Shown here piece by piece: positions 53,484 to 63,643 of a stretch of 64,000 nucleotides of DNA. The notes beneath the pieces are model-generated. The model was not told the DNA's origin. It was given only the letters and a program-made list of their open reading frames with translations, and did no database searches. Numbering within the stretch: the first letter of the stretch is position 1; each line of letters begins with the position of its first letter. Made by a program: the position numbers and the translations under genes. Origin of the DNA: Sphingopyxis macrogoltabida (lineage in GTDB: Bacteria > Pseudomonadota > Alphaproteobacteria > Sphingomonadales > Sphingomonadaceae); the NCBI RefSeq assembly GCF_001314325.1, contig NZ_CP009429.1, positions 2,480,501 to 2,544,500 of the forward strand, read 5' to 3'.

Positions 53484-54144
53484 TGGAATTTCTCCTGCGA
53501 CAGTAAACGCCATTGATGGCAATAGATTCTGGATTGAAGAGAATGGGGATCACGTCCTCTCTGGTGGATGCTTGACCCACCTGAGGACCGTAACCCAACC
53601 CCTCAGGCCAGACGCACCAATCAGGCACCCTTCGATCGGCACAATAGAAGCCATATCGAGATGACTTGGCGCCAAATTTTTGCCTCGCCAATACCGGCGT
53701 CCATTTTGCACACCAAGGGTGACGTCGCTCTTTAAGCGCTAGCCCGCTGAATGGCCGCGAAAGGTCCCGTCTGCAGCTTTCACCGTTAGAGTCACGCCCG
53801 GTTGTAGGGCGCTGACAGAAGCGCCTATGCGACAACTGCTCAGCTTGCGAGGCGCGGGTATCATTGTCGTCATACGGCTGATCCGTTCTAGCAACGCAGA
53901 AAGGAACCGAAGGACGGACAGGTATTGACGAAGAAACGCAGTGTGTCGCGCCATCAAGGCCTGTCCGGGAGCACATTTTTTGCCAATTGGTCCAGAGCTC
54001 GCAATCTGGATTTTTGCCGTCAAAACTCGCCAAGGCCGCGTTAGCTGCGGCACCGGAGCGATAATAGATGCTTGGTTCTTCACTGGCTCCAGGCAGGAGA
54101 CAGAGAATGACGCTTGAAAATATGGCGGCCGACTTGATCTTCAT
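53473..54144 (-). CDS. Hypothetical exported protein, possibly frame-damaged
   Basis: A 223-residue ORF between hlyD and the RTX gene. The first 95 residues look genuine: signal peptide (SAAIFSSVILCLLPGASE) and a Cys-rich part (NPDCELWTNWQKMCSRTGLDGATHC). After about residue 97 the composition turns rich in Arg, Cys and Trp, while another frame reads a more natural SSCRIGASVSALQPGVTLTVKAADGTF. This suggests an old frameshift. The ORF end overlaps the RTX start by 11 bases. The next 258 bases upstream (54145-54402) are AT-rich without a gene and may hold the promoter. Confidence 0.45.
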   Translation of the reverse strand: MKIKSAAIFSSVILCLLPGASEEPSIYYRSGAAANAALASFDGKNPDCELWTNWQKMCSRTGLDGATHCVSSSIPVRPSVPFCVARTDQPYDDNDTRASQAEQLSHRRFCQRPTTGRDSNGESCRRDLSRPFSGLALKERRHPWCAKWTPVLARQKFGAKSSRYGFYCADRRVPDWCVWPEGLGYGPQVGQASTREDVIPILFNPESIAINGVYCRRRNSNAR

Positions 54145-54402
54145 TTGATCTCTCCGCTACTTCTCAAATACTTACATATACCACAACAAGACAATAGTAA
54201 TACAATAAATTTCGCCCTCACCTCAAACTCTTCTTAATTACGAATGCAAAATTGCACAATTTCTTGCTACAATGTCAATCAATAGAAATATTAGGGCAAT
54301 TTTTTAAACATATGTTCGATACTCGTCTATAGAACGTGGAAATGCGCCTCTGAGATGCTTGTCCATAAATCCTTACCTTCCACCCGGATAAATTAACTAG
54401 GT

Positions 54403-55797
54403 TCACCGCTCTCGCCCCGCTTCTAGCCGTGCTTCATCAATCGGGCTCAACAGGTAACTTGCAATGCTACGCTCTCCCGTCCTTACGTCTGCCGTCACGC
54501 TCATTCCCGGCGTCAATCGTACGCGACCGCTTTCACGACTGATCAGCATTCGCTTGAGTTTGATCCGAACGGGATATACTAGGCCCAGCTTCTCATCCTC
54601 GATCGCGTCCGAACTGATCGAGACCACCTGACCGGGAATAGTTCCGTACCGCGTGAACGGGAAGGCTTCGATTTTAACGGCTACATCCTGGCCGATGCGG
54701 ACGAACCCCATATCCTTGTTTAACAGCCTCACCTCGGCCTCAAGACTGGCGCGCGATGGAACGATGATCATGATGGGTTTGGCAGGCTCAACCACGCCAC
54801 CCACGGTGTGAATTGCCAATTGCGCAACCGTGCCATCGACGGGCGACACGAGCCGCTGGAGTCGACTACGTTGCTCACTCTTGACGAGTTCCTCTGTACG
54901 CAACCGCGCTTCGGCTTGCGACCGTGCCAAGTCCTGAAGCACCTTCGAACGCGCTTCCGCGCGACTAAGCGCCACACCACTTCCCGCACCGGCGAGTTCC
55001 GCCTCGCTACGCCTCGCCGTGTCGAGTGCGGCATCCCGATCTCGGATTGCGACCTGTCGCTGGCGGCGTAGCTCAATGACCTTGAGCTTTGCCGCAAAGC
55101 CCTTCGCGAGTAGTGCCTCATACGCTTGAAGCTGCTCATCGATCAGGGGCAGCGTCTCGTCGAGCTTCCTTGCTTGCGTAAGCGCCTCGTCGCGCGACGC
55201 CGAGGCCGCCGAACGATCCGCCCCGCGTCCCGACATCGCTGCCGAGATCGCCGCAAATTCACTCGACGCAAGCGAGCGCTGCGTTTCGGCAATTTCCGCC
55301 GGCGTTCCTGTGGGAGCCGAAAAATGAAGGCCATGACCATCGAGCGCGCCCAGCACAGCCCGCGCACGAGCCACCTCTAGCAATGCCGTTTGAAGCGCAC
55401 TCTTGGCCTGCGCGATATCGGCGGCCGTCTCGGTCGGATCGAGTTCCACAAGCGCTTGCCCCTTCCGGACCGCTTGCCCGTCGCGAACGAGGATCGATCG
55501 CACCACGCCGGCACTGCTGGGCTGGATGAGCTTCACGCTACCGGCAGGAATGATTTTGCCCGACGCGGATGCTACGACATCAAGGCGGCCGAAAACCGCC
55601 CACAGCAGCGCCAGCACCAAGCCACCGCCGAACAAGTAGAAAGAAATCCGGGCTGTGGGCGAAACTGGCTTCTCAATGATTTCGAGAGCGGCTGGCAAAA
55701 AATCGGTCTGCGTCCGTTCGACGCGCGACTTGGCGAGGGCTCGATCCTCGGCAAGCGCGACCTTGGCGACATTCCAGTGGCGGACGATCATGTTCAT
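54403..55797 (-). CDS. HlyD family type I secretion adaptor
   Basis: A 464-residue membrane fusion protein. A cytosolic start of about 45 residues, one membrane helix (ISFYLFGGGLVLALLWAVFG), a lipoyl-like half (KIIPAGSVKLIQPSSAGVVRSILVRDGQAVRKGQALVELD), a long coiled coil (about 100-290), the second lipoyl half (LVSPVDGTVAQLAIHTVGGVVEPAKPIMIIVP) and a beta-barrel end. It links the ABC exporter to an outer-membrane TolC-like channel, which is not in the island. The ATG overlaps the ABC stop by four bases. Confidence 0.93.
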   Translation of the reverse strand: MNMIVRHWNVAKVALAEDRALAKSRVERTQTDFLPAALEIIEKPVSPTARISFYLFGGGLVLALLWAVFGRLDVVASASGKIIPAGSVKLIQPSSAGVVRSILVRDGQAVRKGQALVELDPTETAADIAQAKSALQTALLEVARARAVLGALDGHGLHFSAPTGTPAEIAETQRSLASSEFAAISAAMSGRGADRSAASASRDEALTQARKLDETLPLIDEQLQAYEALLAKGFAAKLKVIELRRQRQVAIRDRDAALDTARRSEAELAGAGSGVALSRAEARSKVLQDLARSQAEARLRTEELVKSEQRSRLQRLVSPVDGTVAQLAIHTVGGVVEPAKPIMIIVPSRASLEAEVRLLNKDMGFVRIGQDVAVKIEAFPFTRYGTIPGQVVSISSDAIEDEKLGLVYPVRIKLKRMLISRESGRVRLTPGMSVTADVRTGERSIASYLLSPIDEARLEAGRER

Positions 55798-57968
55798 GCA
55801 GCCACTCCGCCATCGGCCAAACCCATTTGCTGACGATATAAATCGGCGTAACGCCCGCCGTGAACCAGCAATTCTTCATGCGTACCGCGCTCGACGATAC
55901 GTCCTTGTTCCAGAGCAATGATGCGCTGGCACTGGCGGATCGCCGACAGGCGATGTGCGATGATGAGCACCGTGCGCCCCTGCGCCATCGCCTTGAGGTT
56001 GCGTTGAATGATCGCCTCGCTTTCAGCGTCGAGCGCGGAAGTTGCTTCGTCGAGGATGAGAATCCGCGGCTGTGTGACGAGAGCCCGGGCGATTGCGAGC
56101 CGCTGACGCTGCCCGCCAGAGAGGTTGACGCCGCGCTCCTCAACGACCGTGTCATAGCCCTGCGGTAGGCGAACAATGAACTCGTGGGCGCCTGCAAGCT
56201 GAGCGGCTGCCATTACATGATCGAGCGGCATCGCCGGATGGCTCAGCGCGATGTTCTCGCGGATCGATCGGTTGAACAGGAGATTTTCCTGAAGAACCAC
56301 TCCGATCTGTCGACGTAGCCAAGCCGGATCGATCTGACCGATATCGACGCCATCGATGAGGATGCGGCCTGCGGCCGGGGTGTAAAGGCGCTGGAGCAGT
56401 TTGGTGAGCGTTGATTTACCCGATCCCGATGAGCCGACGATACCGAGCGTCGCCCCCGCTTCCAGATCGATATCGATGTCTTCGAGCGTCCAAGGCCCAT
56501 CGAGCCCGTAGCGGAACTTCACGCCCTCAAAACGAATATGGCCCTTTACGGTGGGAAGGGCCGTCCGACTCCCGGCCCCCGGCTCCGTCGGTTGGTTGAG
56601 GACATCGCCAAGACGCTCAACGGCGATACGCACCTGTTGAAACTCTTGCCAGAGTTGCGCCATGCGGATGACCGGTCCCGACACCCGCTGCGCAAACATG
56701 TTGAAGGCGACGAGACCGCCGACAGTCAGATTACCTTCAATCACCGCGACCGCACCGAAATAGAGGATTGCGGCAAGATTGAGCTTCGAGATCAGCTGGA
56801 TCGCCTGTGACCCGGTATTCCCCAAATTTATGACTTGCTGGTTCGCGGCACTGTAACCTGCAAGCTGACGTTCCCAACGATCCTGCCATTGCGGTTCGAC
56901 CGCCGACGCCTTGACAGTCTGAATGCCCGAAATGCTCTCGATCAGCAGCGCATTGTTGGCCGCTCCGCGCTCGAACTTTTCATCGATCCGCGCGCGGAGC
57001 GGTTTGGTCAGCAGTGCCGCGACTGCGACATAGGCCGGTAAGGTGATCGCAGTGATCACGAAGAGCGTCGGCGAATAGATCCACATCGCTGCAAGGAACA
57101 CGATTACGAAGATGGGGTCGATCAGCACCGACATAGACGCGTTGGTCAAAAACTCCCGGATCGTCTCCAGCTGACGAATGCGCATCGCCGTATCGCCGAC
57201 GCGACGCGCCTCGAAATAGGCGAGCGGCAATCCTAACATGTGACGGAACAGCCGCGCCCCCAGCTCGACATCTATCTTCTGGCAGGTTTCCGAATAGAGA
57301 CGCGTTCTTATCCAGCCGAATGCGACCTCCCACACGCTGACCGCAACAAAACCAAATGCGAGCACCTGAAGAGTTGCCATCGTATTGTGCACGAGCACCT
57401 TATCGATGATATTCTGGAAGAAGAGCGGTGCCGCGAGGCCAAGAAGGTTCAACGCGAGCGTGATCAACAGAACCTCGCCGACAAGACGGCGGTATTTGAC
57501 GATCTGGGGCACGAACCAACTGACATCGAAACGGCCTACTGGGCCACCGACACCTTCGCGCGTCGTAATCAAAATAAGTTCGCCGGACCAACGCTCTTCC
57601 ATATCCCCATATGACAACCGTTCGGGAGCGTTGTTGGGACGCTGGATCAGGACCATATCCTGCCCGGCCTTTCCAATAAGGAACCAGCCGTCCCTTCCAT
57701 GGGCCAATGCCGGAAGGGGAAGCATCTTAAGATCGCCGCCCCCTACAACGACGCGCCTAGCGCGCACATCAGTTTGTCGCTTTGCCAGCCGCAAGAGATC
57801 ATCTGCCGTCACATCATGTTGGTGACCTAGATCATGGCGGAGTTGATCGGGATCGACGGCGATTCTGTGGAGAGATAGAAGCGTTGCGAATGCAACAAGA
57901 TCATTACGCCCGCGCGCCGCACTTTTCTGATGGTCGGTAGAGTTTATTCGATCCCGACCACCTTCCAC
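55794..57968 (-). CDS. Type I secretion ABC exporter with C39-like domain (HlyB type)
   Basis: A 724-residue inner-membrane exporter. Residues 20-140 form a peptidase-C39-like domain that lacks the catalytic Cys (DLVAFATLLSLHRIAVDPDQLRHDLG), as in HlyB, where it binds unfolded RTX substrate. Six membrane helices span about 160-440; the ATPase has Walker A GSSGSGKSTLTK, signature LSGGQRQRLAIARAL, Walker B ILILDEATSALD and the switch His in IIAHRLS. First gene of the T1SS operon; its product with HlyD should export the RTX protease. Confidence 0.94.
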   Translation of the reverse strand: MEGGRDRINSTDHQKSAARGRNDLVAFATLLSLHRIAVDPDQLRHDLGHQHDVTADDLLRLAKRQTDVRARRVVVGGGDLKMLPLPALAHGRDGWFLIGKAGQDMVLIQRPNNAPERLSYGDMEERWSGELILITTREGVGGPVGRFDVSWFVPQIVKYRRLVGEVLLITLALNLLGLAAPLFFQNIIDKVLVHNTMATLQVLAFGFVAVSVWEVAFGWIRTRLYSETCQKIDVELGARLFRHMLGLPLAYFEARRVGDTAMRIRQLETIREFLTNASMSVLIDPIFVIVFLAAMWIYSPTLFVITAITLPAYVAVAALLTKPLRARIDEKFERGAANNALLIESISGIQTVKASAVEPQWQDRWERQLAGYSAANQQVINLGNTGSQAIQLISKLNLAAILYFGAVAVIEGNLTVGGLVAFNMFAQRVSGPVIRMAQLWQEFQQVRIAVERLGDVLNQPTEPGAGSRTALPTVKGHIRFEGVKFRYGLDGPWTLEDIDIDLEAGATLGIVGSSGSGKSTLTKLLQRLYTPAAGRILIDGVDIGQIDPAWLRRQIGVVLQENLLFNRSIRENIALSHPAMPLDHVMAAAQLAGAHEFIVRLPQGYDTVVEERGVNLSGGQRQRLAIARALVTQPRILILDEATSALDAESEAIIQRNLKAMAQGRTVLIIAHRLSAIRQCQRIIALEQGRIVERGTHEELLVHGGRYADLYRQQMGLADGGVAA

Positions 57969-58453
57969 CGCGCTTCACCCCCGCAATGACGCTGAAACTT
58001 CAAATTCCCGTTTGGAATTCTGAATATCCGCACTCACATGTGAGGTAAGTTATGGATTTATATTGATTTGTCTACCAATAATATTTCCTGGTAAAGACAT
58101 TTTTGGTTAAAATATTGTTTAATATTTATGGACCTGAGCGGTCACTTCCACATGCCTGAGAGCGAGACATAAAGGCTCAGGCAGCCGACCATCTCTAAAA
58201 GGGGATATTCGATCCCGCTCAACTTTGCATCAACAATACGGTCCAAATTGAAGTATTCTTTTGGATAACGCTCCTGCCCGCCTTCCCAGAAGCAGAGGGG
58301 GTCACGTCAGGGGCCTTCCATGATTTGTGGCTCGATGGAATTTACGATATCCCAGCGGGCTCGACGCCGGTTCAGGCCCGAGAGCCACCGGCTCTCATTA
58401 TACGATGGCGACATAGTGCATTATTGAGCGATTGCATATTGTCGAAACCCTGA
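57969..58453. other. Gene-free AT-rich interval with orphan IS3 end
   Basis: Upstream region of the T1SS operon, AT-rich near 58000-58150 and probably carrying its promoter. At 58296-58309 AGGGGGTCACGTCA matches the right end of the IS3 element at 48074-48087, with no transposase beside it. No ORF is supported. Confidence 0.5.
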
Positions 58454-59226
58454 TCAGGAACCAGTGGATGATATCTCGAATTCGTCAACACGTTCAGCAA
58501 GCCAGTCGGCCCATCGCTCCAACGCCTCCCGCTTCTCGTCAGCCCAGTCATGCCTCATGTAGACTCCCGCAACGCCTGCCTGAGTTGTAGACACATGGTT
58601 TAGAATCGCCTCGGTAACCTCAAAACGAACGCCAAGCTTCTGCATGTTCGTCGCGACCGTCCGACGTAAGTCGTGCGGTCGCCACGCTTGGACCCGCCCA
58701 GGTTGGCTCCGGTCGATTGCTCCATCCAATCTCCGTTTCGCTTTCGAAAAGCCCGAAACTGCGGCGTTGCCGGAGTGAGTGAATACGAAGCCCGACCTTG
58801 GCCATTGATCTGTTCCAGCTAATGCCGCCAGTTCACCCATCGCAATCCGATTCAATGGCACAATATGGCTTCGCCCATTTTTGACGCGTTCAGGCGGCAA
58901 AAGCCAGCGATGTTGATCCTGATCAAGCTCCTCCCAACGCATTCCAGCAACTTCAGTCCGACGCTGGCCAGTGAGAATTAGAAGCCTAAAGAATGGCCCC
59001 CAGACAGGGCCTGCATGGTCTGCGTAAGCTGCTATAATCAGTAATTCATTATCACTTAGCACGCGATCACGTGACTTGGGAGGCGCCGGAACCCGCATTC
59101 CCTGCATCGGCGAGTTGTCGAGGTCTCCTCGCTCCACTGCCCAGTTGAACATCCGCCGAAGCAGCGCAAAAAGATTCCGAGGCAATGCCGGACTATCGTC
59201 GGGTAGCCGATCAAATATCTCGGTGA

Positions 59227-60648
59227 GTTAGCGTCCGCGCTCGTGGTGTAATTTCCGGTGTAGGCGATGGTGTATTCCGGGGTGGGGCATGCCCCACCCC
59301 GGAATGCGGCGTCGCTGGTGGCCACCGGGTTCATCGTTATGGTGGAGTTTGCACACTTCAACCGTGACGAAGAGGAGTTCCCGATGACCGAGGACAGATT
59401 ACTGATCGAAGAGCTTGCTGCGAAGGGCGGCCAACCGGATTTTTTGCGCACCATCGCCGAGAACGTGCTGCAGCTGATCATGGAGGCCGACGTTGATGGC
59501 CTGATCGGCGCGGGTCGCCACGAACGCAGCAGCGAGCGCGCGACCTGGCGCAACGGCTATCGCGACCGTTCGCTGGATACCCGGGTAGGCACGCTGAACC
59601 TGAAAATCCCCAAGCTGCGTGCTGGGTCCTACTTTCCGGGCTTCCTTGAGCCCCGCAAGATGGTCGAGAAAGCGCTGGTTGCGGTGATCCAGGAAGCGTG
59701 GATCGGCGGGGTCAGCACCCGGCGGGTCGATGAACTCGTCCAGGCCATGGGCATGACCGGCATCTCCAAGTCCACCGTCTCCAAGCTTTGCAAGGACATT
59801 GACGAGCGCGTCCATGCCTTTCTGAAACGCCCGCTCACCGGCGAATGGCCGTATCTCTGGCTCGATGCCACCTATCTCAAGGTACGCGAAGGCGGGCGGA
59901 TCATCAGCGTTGCCGCAATAATCGCCATGGCCGTCAACACCGAGGGCCGGCGCGAGATCGTCGGCCTGCATATCGGCCCCTCGGAAGCGGAGGTCTTCTG
60001 GTCCGACTTCCTGAAGGACCTTGTTCGGCGCGGTCTTACCGGCGTGAAGCTGGTCATCTCCGATGCTCACGAGGGCCTCAAGGGCGCGATCACCCGCGTC
60101 ATGGGCGCCACCTGGCAGCGCTGCCGGGTGCACTTCATGCGCAATGCCCTGTCCTATGTGCCCAAGGGCCAGAACACTGTCGTCGCCGCCGCGATCCGCC
60201 AGGTCTTCCTGCAGCCCGATCAGAAAAGCGCAACGCAGGTCTGGCGACAGGTCGCCGACCAGTTGCGCACCCGTTGGCCCAAGCTCGGCGCCTGCATGGA
60301 CGAGGCCGAAACCGACGTGCTCGCCTACACCGGCTTTCCCACCCAGCACCGCACGAAGTTACACTCAACCAATCCGCTCGAGCGGCTCAACAAGGAGGTC
60401 AAGCGCCGCGCCGACGTCGTCGGAATCTTCCCGAACGAAGACAGCATCATCCGCCTCGTCGGGGCTGTGCTGATGGAGCAGAACGACGAGTGGCAGCTCC
60501 AGCACCGATACATGCAGATCGAAGGCATGGCCGAACTCAACCAACCCATGATCGAGGAGGAAAATCAGCCCCTACACATCACCGCCAAAGCCGCCTGACG
60601 ATGGCCCACGGCCACAGCCGAAATTACACCACCTTGACGGACGCGACC
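59227..60648 (+). mobile_element. IS256 family insertion sequence, copy B
   Basis: 1422 bp, apparently identical to copy A, flanked by the 9-bp duplication TCTCGGTGA (59218-59226 and 60649-60657). It lies inside the integrase gene, in opposite direction to it. Confidence 0.93.
59384..60598 (+). CDS. IS256 family (mutator type) transposase
   Basis: The predicted protein is identical to that of copy A (404 residues, same DDE residues and start). It is complete. The identity of both copies including non-coding ends shows recent transposition. Confidence 0.95.
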   Translation: MTEDRLLIEELAAKGGQPDFLRTIAENVLQLIMEADVDGLIGAGRHERSSERATWRNGYRDRSLDTRVGTLNLKIPKLRAGSYFPGFLEPRKMVEKALVAVIQEAWIGGVSTRRVDELVQAMGMTGISKSTVSKLCKDIDERVHAFLKRPLTGEWPYLWLDATYLKVREGGRIISVAAIIAMAVNTEGRREIVGLHIGPSEAEVFWSDFLKDLVRRGLTGVKLVISDAHEGLKGAITRVMGATWQRCRVHFMRNALSYVPKGQNTVVAAAIRQVFLQPDQKSATQVWRQVADQLRTRWPKLGACMDEAETDVLAYTGFPTQHRTKLHSTNPLERLNKEVKRRADVVGIFPNEDSIIRLVGAVLMEQNDEWQLQHRYMQIEGMAELNQPMIEEENQPLHITAKAA

Positions 60649-61263
60649 TCTCGGTGATATGTCGACGCGTGATGATTGGAAGCGGCTTCGATGTCAAAAC
60701 GGGAATGAGCCAGCGGCGAATGTTGCTTTCATGCGACTTGTAGGTTTGAGGGCGCCATTCTCGACGCGCATAGAGATCCAAGAACCGTTGCGCATAACGA
60801 TCAAAGCGAAGCTCAATCTGCTCACGCTCCCGCTCCTTCTCGATCGCCCTTGGGTCTTCACCACCATGGACGATATGCAAAACACGCATCGCCTCAACGC
60901 GCGCCGTCGCCGCCGTCCAAGGGCTGCCATGCTTGCCAATCGTAAATCGCTTTGTCGGCGTTCTCATGCCGCCCATTCGATACTGGACGACGTAAATCTT
61001 CGATCCGGCTTTCGTAATCTTGAGACCGAAGCCGGCCAATTCAGTGTCCCATTCAAAGCGATCTTTGCTGGCCGGAAGCGCGGATTCAACCGAGCGTGTT
61101 GTCAGTTTAATCGGCATCCTTATCAATCATCCCAGCAATCACATAGCAATCAGCGCAACATATTTCGCATTTGAACGAATTCAAGGGAGTTGACTAAATT
61201 CGACAGATTACCTAACTTTTTCGCGCATCACCTGACAGATGAAAAGCGCAGAAAAGCGTTGAT

Positions 61264-61318
61264 CATCACACTGGGGGTGTGGGGGTCGGAGGTTCGAATC
61301 CTCTCGTCCCGACCAATT
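61264..61318. repeat. attR: duplicated 3' part of tRNA-Pro
   Basis: 55 bases identical to 37588-37642. The 5' half of the tRNA is missing here, so it is not a functional tRNA. It marks the right end of the island. Confidence 0.93.
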
Positions 61319-61393
61319 TTCCACCGCCGCCCCGTGCGGTCCTACCGCACAAGCGTGATACGCCGCGCGGCATTTCGCTGAAAGCGGCGCACG

Positions 61394-62137
61394 ATGCAGA
61401 CAAGCGTGCTGATCGTCATCGCGGCCTTTGCAACCTCCATTCTCTCGGGCATTTTCGGCATGGCGGGCGGCCTGCTACTGATGGGCCTGCTCGCGTGGCT
61501 GCTCCCCGCCGCCACCGCGCTGGCCCTGCACGGTGTCATCCAGTTCGCCTCGAATCTCTGGCGCGCGACCCTGCATCGCCGGCATGTCGTGTGGCCGGTG
61601 CTGCTGTGGTTCGCCGCTGGCTCGGCCGTAGCGATCGCGCTCTTCTCGCTGCTGATCTTCGCCCCGACGAAATTTTACGTGTTCCTAGGCCTCGGGCTGA
61701 TGCCGATTCTCGTCTGGCTGCCCGAACGCTGGCTGCGCCTCGACGCGGCGCGGCCCGCGCATGCGATCGGCGGCGGGTTCGTTTCAACAGGGCTGGCGCT
61801 GGTGTCGGGCGTATCGGGGCCGGTCACCGACCTGCTCTTCATCCATTCGCGGCTGAACCGGCATCAGGTGGTGGCGACCAAGGCGGTGATGCAGGCGATC
61901 GGCCATGCGTCGAAGATCGTTGTTTATGGCGGCGTGCTGCTGAGCGCTGCGGCGCGGGATGCGATCGCGCTGCCCGCCATGGCGATTGCGATCGCGGCAT
62001 CGATGGCCGGTATCATGGTGGGCGGTATTTTGCTCGACCGGATCAGCGAGGCGCAGTTCCGTTTCGTCCGCCGCTGGCTGGTAACGCTGATCGGCGCGAC
62101 ATTTCTTCTGCAGGCGGCGCGGATCGCCCTCGCCTGA
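61394..62137 (+). CDS. TauE/SafE family sulfite or anion exporter
   Basis: A 247-residue integral membrane protein with about eight hydrophobic segments. The duplicated family motif is seen in LSGIFGMAGGLLLMGLLAWLLP and VSGVSGPVTDLLFIHSRLNRHQVVATKAVMQAIGH. Family members move sulfite, sulfoacetate or related anions over the inner membrane; the substrate is not evident. First intact chromosomal gene after the island. Confidence 0.88.
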   Translation: MQTSVLIVIAAFATSILSGIFGMAGGLLLMGLLAWLLPAATALALHGVIQFASNLWRATLHRRHVVWPVLLWFAAGSAVAIALFSLLIFAPTKFYVFLGLGLMPILVWLPERWLRLDAARPAHAIGGGFVSTGLALVSGVSGPVTDLLFIHSRLNRHQVVATKAVMQAIGHASKIVVYGGVLLSAAARDAIALPAMAIAIAASMAGIMVGGILLDRISEAQFRFVRRWLVTLIGATFLLQAARIALA

Positions 62138-62175
62138 CGGGGGAACGGGGCGGCCTTATCCGCCGCCCCGCCCGC

Positions 62176-62493
62176 TCATTCGCCTTCGGACGGCGGCGGC
62201 GATGCGCGCGAGTCGCGGATCGCCTGGATTTCGCCCTTGTCGATCGCACCGTCGCCATTGGCATCGATATGCTTGATAAAGCTGTCGATCTTTTCGGGCG
62301 CCGCCAGCGACGGATCGCCTTTCTCCTTGGCGCGCAACTCGGCCATCTTGGTGACTTCGGCCTTGTCGAGCTTGCCGTCGCCATTGGTGTCGATCGCCGC
62401 AAACATCCGGCCATTATCGTCCTGCGGCTGCGCGCCGGCGGCGGCCGGAAGGGCTAAGCCGAGCGAAGCGGCGATGATCGTCAGTTTCTTCAT
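62176..62493 (-). CDS. EF-hand calcium-binding exported protein
   Basis: A 105-residue protein with a signal peptide (TIIAASLGLALPAAAGAQ) and two EF-hand loops, DTNGDGKLDKAE and DANGDGAIDKGE, with acidic residues in all metal positions. It is probably periplasmic and senses or buffers Ca2+. ATG 62493 directly precedes the signal peptide. Confidence 0.9.
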   Translation of the reverse strand: MKKLTIIAASLGLALPAAAGAQPQDDNGRMFAAIDTNGDGKLDKAEVTKMAELRAKEKGDPSLAAPEKIDSFIKHIDANGDGAIDKGEIQAIRDSRASPPPSEGE

Positions 62494-62592
62494 GCAAAAT
62501 CCTTTGGTCATGATCGGCAAAGCTGCCGGGATACCCCGCCGCCGACATGCCAGTTCGCGCGCCGCAAGGCCATGCGGGCGCCGCTCGGTTCG

Positions 62593-63570
<978 letters not shown>

Positions 63571-63602
63571 CGGCAAAAATCCTTTCCTACAATATTCCAA
63601 TA

Positions 63603-63631
63603 TGGTTCGTTTGTTTTCTTTAGACGAACCA
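63603..63631. promoter_or_regulatory. Inverted repeat in divergent promoter region
   Basis: An 8-bp perfect inverted repeat TGGTTCGT / ACGAACCA with a 13-base spacer, between the oxidoreductase and lysozyme genes. It could be an operator; no known regulator motif is matched. Confidence 0.4.
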
Positions 63632-63643
63632 CAGGAGCGAATC

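Larger units (their letters stand above)
58454..61117 (-). pseudogene. int: Tyrosine integrase of the island, split by IS256-type element
   Basis: The 5' part (61117-60649) encodes the DUF4102-like arm-binding domain (TTRSVESALPASKDRFEWDTELAGFGLKITKAGSKIYVVQYRMGG) and the start of the core-binding region. The 3' part (59226-58454) encodes the rest with the catalytic residues Arg in LTGQRRTEVAGM, HDLRR in RPHDLRRTVAT and the nucleophile Tyr in GVYMRHDW. Joining across one copy of the 9-bp duplication TCTCGGTGA gives one 410-residue frame. The start lies 147 bases from attR. In its present state it should be inactive. Confidence 0.9.
37588..61318. mobile_element. Genomic island inserted at tRNA-Pro(GGG)
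   Basis: A region of about 23.7 kb bounded by 55-bp exact direct repeats of the tRNA 3' end. It contains a tyrosine integrase next to the right repeat, a type I secretion set with an RTX serine protease, an ankyrin protein, several exported unknowns, and four complete insertion sequences. Sequence composition is less GC-rich in parts (for example 52,900-54,400 and 57,970-58,250) than the flanking chromosome. The integrase is split by an IS, so self-excision is unlikely unless a related enzyme acts in trans. Confidence 0.92.

Noticed and set aside
61264..61318. A second tRNA-Pro gene
   Set aside because: Only the 3' part from the anticodon stem on is present; the acceptor 5' strand and D-arm are missing.
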